This document shows positions 62,101 through 64,000 of a DNA stretch of 64,000 nt, in pieces. The translations under genes were made by a program, and so were the position numbers. Source of the stretch: Closterium sp. Naga37s-1 (lineage: Eukaryota; Streptophyta; Zygnematophyceae; Desmidiales; Closteriaceae). Numbering within the stretch: the stretch's first letter is position 1; each line of letters starts with the position of its first letter. The stretch lies in NCBI GenBank assembly GCA_947471745.1, contig CANJKZ010000476.1, positions 124,001 to 188,000 of the forward strand, in the 5' to 3' direction. A model generated the notes under the pieces. It did no database searches. It was given only the letters and a program-made list of their open reading frames with translations, and was not told where the DNA came from.

Positions 62101-63916
62101 TCCACGGATTCGAGCCACACCGCAGCAACGCCAAGGCCTTCAAGTCCCTGCAGCTGAGGAGGAAGGAAGGGGGAATAGGAGAGTTCAACCCCCTAATAGG
62201 CTGACCTATGATGCGCCGGGAAAGCAGGGCAAGACAGCCCTGGCCGGAGCGGCAATGATGGTCGGAGACGACGAGGAGAGTGACTACGAGGAGTGTGCCT
62301 TCGCGTTCTTCTCTCCGGTGGAGATGCCGGGAGAACCAGCAACTCTCAAGGAGGCTTTGGAGAGTAGTGATGCTGAGGAGTGGAAGAAGGCCATGGAGAG
62401 TGAGCTGAAGAGCATCGAGGAGAATGGCACGTTTGAATTGGTGGAGCTACCGGAGGGGCGTACGGCGATAACGTCCAAGTGGCTCTTCAAAATCAAGTCG
62501 GATGCCGACGGCAAGATCGAGCGCTACAAGTCTAGGCTTGTAGCCAAGGGGTACCAGCAGAAGGAGAAGGTGGACTTCAAGGAGATGTTTGCCCCTGTGG
62601 TGAAGCCGACGACGCTGCGAACCCTATTCGCGGGAGCCGCCATCAAAGGATGGGTAGTAAAGCAAATGGACATCGTAACGGCATTCCTTAACGGCATCCT
62701 TGAGGAGGAGATTTTTATGGCGCAGCCAGAGGGGTTTGATGATGGTAGTGGCAGAGTGTGGAAGCTGAATAAGGCCCTCTATGGGCTGAAGCAGGCCCCT
62801 AGGCAATGGTACATGAAGCTGCGCGAAGTGTTGGAGGGGATCGGCTTCACTCCCTCAACGGCCGATCACTCCTTGTTCATGCTTGGCGAGGGGGAGCAGA
62901 GGAGTTTCATGGTGGTTTATGTGGATGACATCCACATTTTCTCACCCTCTTCTGACCTTGTGAAGGAGGTGATGCTGAAGCTTCAAGACAAGTTCAAGTG
63001 CAAGGCCCTTGGTGACGTGAGCTTCTACCTTGGGCTCCACATCGAACGAGATGTGGAGAAGCGGTGCATGCGGGTGCATCAACGAAAGTACCTGGAGGCA
63101 TTGGCTGCCAACTTTGGGCAGAGTGAAGGCCATGTGGCTACACCCTTTCCCTCTGGGTTCAAGTGTGTGAAGGGACCAGAGGAGGAGAGCGTTGGTGAAG
63201 AGGAGAGGCGCCGATTTCACTCGTTGGTGGGCAGCCTCATGTATGCGGCGGTAAACACCCGACCGGACGTCGCGTTTGCTACCGGGCAGCTGGCTAGGGT
63301 TGTGCAATGCCCTAATGAGGAGCAGGTAGCAGCTGGAATGAGGGTGGCCAAGTATCTTGGCCAAACACCGACCGTTGGGCTGCAATACTCGGCGGCGGCA
63401 CAAAGGCGCCAAAAGGGCGCGGATGGTGTTGAACCCGGGCGTTTGTTCCTCACCGCCTACTCGGATGCTTCATATGCATCAGAACCAGAGGACATGACAA
63501 GTGTGGGAGGCTTCATATGCTGTGTTTGTGGAGGCCCAACTGCTTGGGAGAGCAAGAAGCAGGTTGACCAAGCTTTGAGCTCGGTGGAGTCCGAGTACAT
63601 GGCACTCTTCCGTGCCGTACGGGAGATTGTGTGGCAGCGGCGTTTGTTGGCTGAATTGGGGGAGGAGCAGCAAGGACCTACCCCACTGTACTGTGACAGC
63701 CAGGGTGCCATTGCTCTTGCTAAGAACCCTGTGTTGCATGGACTCACGAAGCACATGAGGGTGAAGTGGCATTGGACGAGGAGCATGGTAACCGCGGGTG
63801 AAGTTGAGTTGCGCTACGTGAAGACCACGGGGCAGCCGGCTGACATGATGACCAAGAGGCTGGTGGAGCAGCAGCATTGGAAGTGTTGCAAGCTGGCTGG
63901 GATGGCTCTGAACTGA
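59147..63916 (+). CDS. Complete copia polyprotein: gag, protease, integrase, RT, RNase H (1589 aa)
   Basis: Start chosen at ATG 59147 (MSGPEERGGRGAGG), 20 bp after the primer-binding site. Domains in order: gag (WSFKMENIFDHYDLLEVMEG), an Arg/Gly-rich stretch, knuckle CHYCHKSGHMWRDC near 300, protease (YWVIDSGATYSMTP), pre-integrase (LTLHRRMGHVALPIL), integrase (VVMDVVGPL, RTDREGEFLS, YSPAMNGIAERANRT), RT (KWLFKIKSDADGKIERYKSR, MDIVTAFLNGIL, ALYGLKQAPRQWY, catalytic VVYVDDIHIF) and RNase H (AYSDASYASEPEDM, SSVESEYMALF, LYCDSQGAIAL, ADMMTKRL). No stop or frameshift is visible. It could supply RT in trans to the RT-less elements. Confidence 0.95.
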   Translation: MSGPEERGGRGAGGSGEAQAQGQPRDSAMAPMQPSLGPPRDEPRVFGLDKFNGDNFAEWSFKMENIFDHYDLLEVMEGTEKRPENDPEKSPWVRKSAQGYLLLGQALGSSQIRHIKPFQREPEKGPKAWAALKGVHAPATAAVAVVLERQMAALRIEEDEAVEEGVQKFFDLLTRLEGADLNYSELQKKTKLLALLPESWSSLIINFNRDLPRLSLEDVKRAILQEDFRRRELASADGAGAASIGRGYGRGRGRGRGGGRFGGSNFGGGRRSGGYGSDDKSYGRGRGRFDGECHYCHKSGHMWRDCYKLPDGWTPAQGQEGRGAGGGRGRGHGGRGGRGGGAANMKSGDNDKDPSDDRYPGLFYFVSTQVPAGPEKDEGFEEPAAVGKVTLHPLDYWVIDSGATYSMTPRPDLLTELEPSPVKHVTSALGQRAEVKGMGKAMFKGADGKMVGLKNVLWVPSLAANLISVRRLAKAGMDTNSKGAKTYTARLGDRILWDLHEDRDVYNEMWQIPVVPMPKERQVAASISTKDGAVGSDDGANGRAKENELKKSKPGGTSKFSEPKESGAATKEQQKGEENPEAAAEEDYGESMWGAIASAAFSNPTSATGECDWLTLHRRMGHVALPILQQLVKNEMVAGIRVKGEPDEVLGCPTCIQAKFTRFPFPSSEATAKAPLDEVVMDVVGPLKLGAAGAEYFLTIVDVYTRMTWVYVLAKNSDVAETLKTDWFPMVERQQDRLVKSIRTDREGEFLSKEFGLWLKKNGIRHSLTMPYSPAMNGIAERANRTITEAARGLLIEAGLPDYFWPDAVRSACVAKNRALTHVGADKWVPYVEWLGRKPKVDMLRVFGCMCMALVPKHLRHNKLGAKAVWAVHLGMAQNSKGWLLWDPFTKNFLVSRDCKFMENFMYKDWKAENEAKIGVRFGEVKSSGLEHVELPLELSSGSTTTRQSSPVNGGEEANDAEEEEEEVQQVSERAPSLPSRTTSAPRIRATPQQRQGLQVPAAEEEGRGNRRVQPPNRLTYDAPGKQGKTALAGAAMMVGDDEESDYEECAFAFFSPVEMPGEPATLKEALESSDAEEWKKAMESELKSIEENGTFELVELPEGRTAITSKWLFKIKSDADGKIERYKSRLVAKGYQQKEKVDFKEMFAPVVKPTTLRTLFAGAAIKGWVVKQMDIVTAFLNGILEEEIFMAQPEGFDDGSGRVWKLNKALYGLKQAPRQWYMKLREVLEGIGFTPSTADHSLFMLGEGEQRSFMVVYVDDIHIFSPSSDLVKEVMLKLQDKFKCKALGDVSFYLGLHIERDVEKRCMRVHQRKYLEALAANFGQSEGHVATPFPSGFKCVKGPEEESVGEEERRRFHSLVGSLMYAAVNTRPDVAFATGQLARVVQCPNEEQVAAGMRVAKYLGQTPTVGLQYSAAAQRRQKGADGVEPGRLFLTAYSDASYASEPEDMTSVGGFICCVCGGPTAWESKKQVDQALSSVESEYMALFRAVREIVWQRRLLAELGEEQQGPTPLYCDSQGAIALAKNPVLHGLTKHMRVKWHWTRSMVTAGEVELRYVKTTGQPADMMTKRLVEQQHWKCCKLAGMALN

Positions 63917-63957
63917 GAGAGCAACATATCCTAAGGCCAACAATCCGAGGGGGAGTT

Positions 63958-64000
63958 TGTTGGTGCAACCCTACGGTTTGCACTCGGCTTGTTGTCCGTG
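63958..64000 (+). repeat. Start of the 3' LTR of element E
   Basis: 43 bp, one difference from the 5' LTR at the last visible base. Cut by the window end. Confidence 0.9.

Larger units (their letters stand above)
58294..64000 (+). mobile_element. Copia-type LTR element E, apparently autonomous, inserted in element D
   Basis: The 5' LTR is about 58294-59112 (819 bp; TGTTGGTGC start). The primer-binding site TGGTATCAGAGC is at 59115. The polypurine stretch CCGAGGGGGAG (63945-63955) precedes a 3' LTR starting at 63958, of which 43 bp are in the window and match the 5' LTR at 42. The left target-site copy would be ACTTC (58289-58293). The single intact polyprotein makes this the likely active element. 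Confidence 0.93.

Overview
The window is eukaryotic nuclear DNA from the green-plant lineage. Genes are split by GT-AG introns, there are plant-type Ty1/copia and chromodomain Ty3/gypsy retroelements with the usual TGGTATCAGAGC primer-binding site, and the host proteins read like plant ones (a plant-style nucleotide-sugar transporter and a MutS homologue closest to plant MSH2). The crowded, duplicated, repeat-rich texture suggests a streptophyte alga such as a zygnematophyte. That placement is inference, not proof. I see no rRNA, tRNA or CRISPR.

Host layer. Three host gene types recur in one order: a UGNT1-like nucleotide-sugar transporter (NST, plus strand), a small secreted CHRD-domain protein (minus strand), and the 3' half of MSH2 (minus strand). 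Traces of five units are present. Unit 1 is NST (2538-9002) and CHRD1 (9411-10532). Unit 2 is CHRD2 (16674-21742) and an MSH2 tail remnant (about 22335-22500, possibly continuing at 30140-30345). Unit 3 is an NST tail remnant (30352-30489), CHRD3 (exon 3 deleted) and MSH2-I (32345-45143, broken). Unit 4 is CHRD4 (pseudogene) and MSH2-II (48316-54023, 5'-truncated). Unit 5 is CHRD5 (54574-55289, cut by a retroelement). CHRD1 and CHRD2 still have complete four-exon coding sequences of 174 aa.

Micro-duplication layer. Inside NST and both MSH2 copies, individual exons with their splice sites are present as local series of 2 to about 12 decayed copies in the introns. At eleven or more of these duplication junctions, or in equivalent intron positions, sits a short AT-flanked palindrome (typical form TTTTGAGACGTCTCAAAA). 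I do not recognise this pattern.

Mobile layer. A chromovirus pol end lies at 1-1252. An R2-type (restriction-like endonuclease) non-LTR element with a minisatellite-encoded N-terminus occupies about 11000-16060. Copia-type LTR elements lie at 17193-20995 (element A), 25342-29980 (C), 39766-45079 (B), 55309-58293 (D, minus strand) and 58294 to the window end (E, intact 1589-aa polyprotein). Short non-autonomous LTR elements with GC-rich interiors lie at 22849-25256, 35075-37028 and 42698-44239 (nested in B), and solo LTRs at 32545-33002 and 46732-47286. Nearly every insertion has a readable 5-bp target-site duplication. A, B and C keep gag, protease and integrase but lack reverse transcriptase, so only E looks autonomous.
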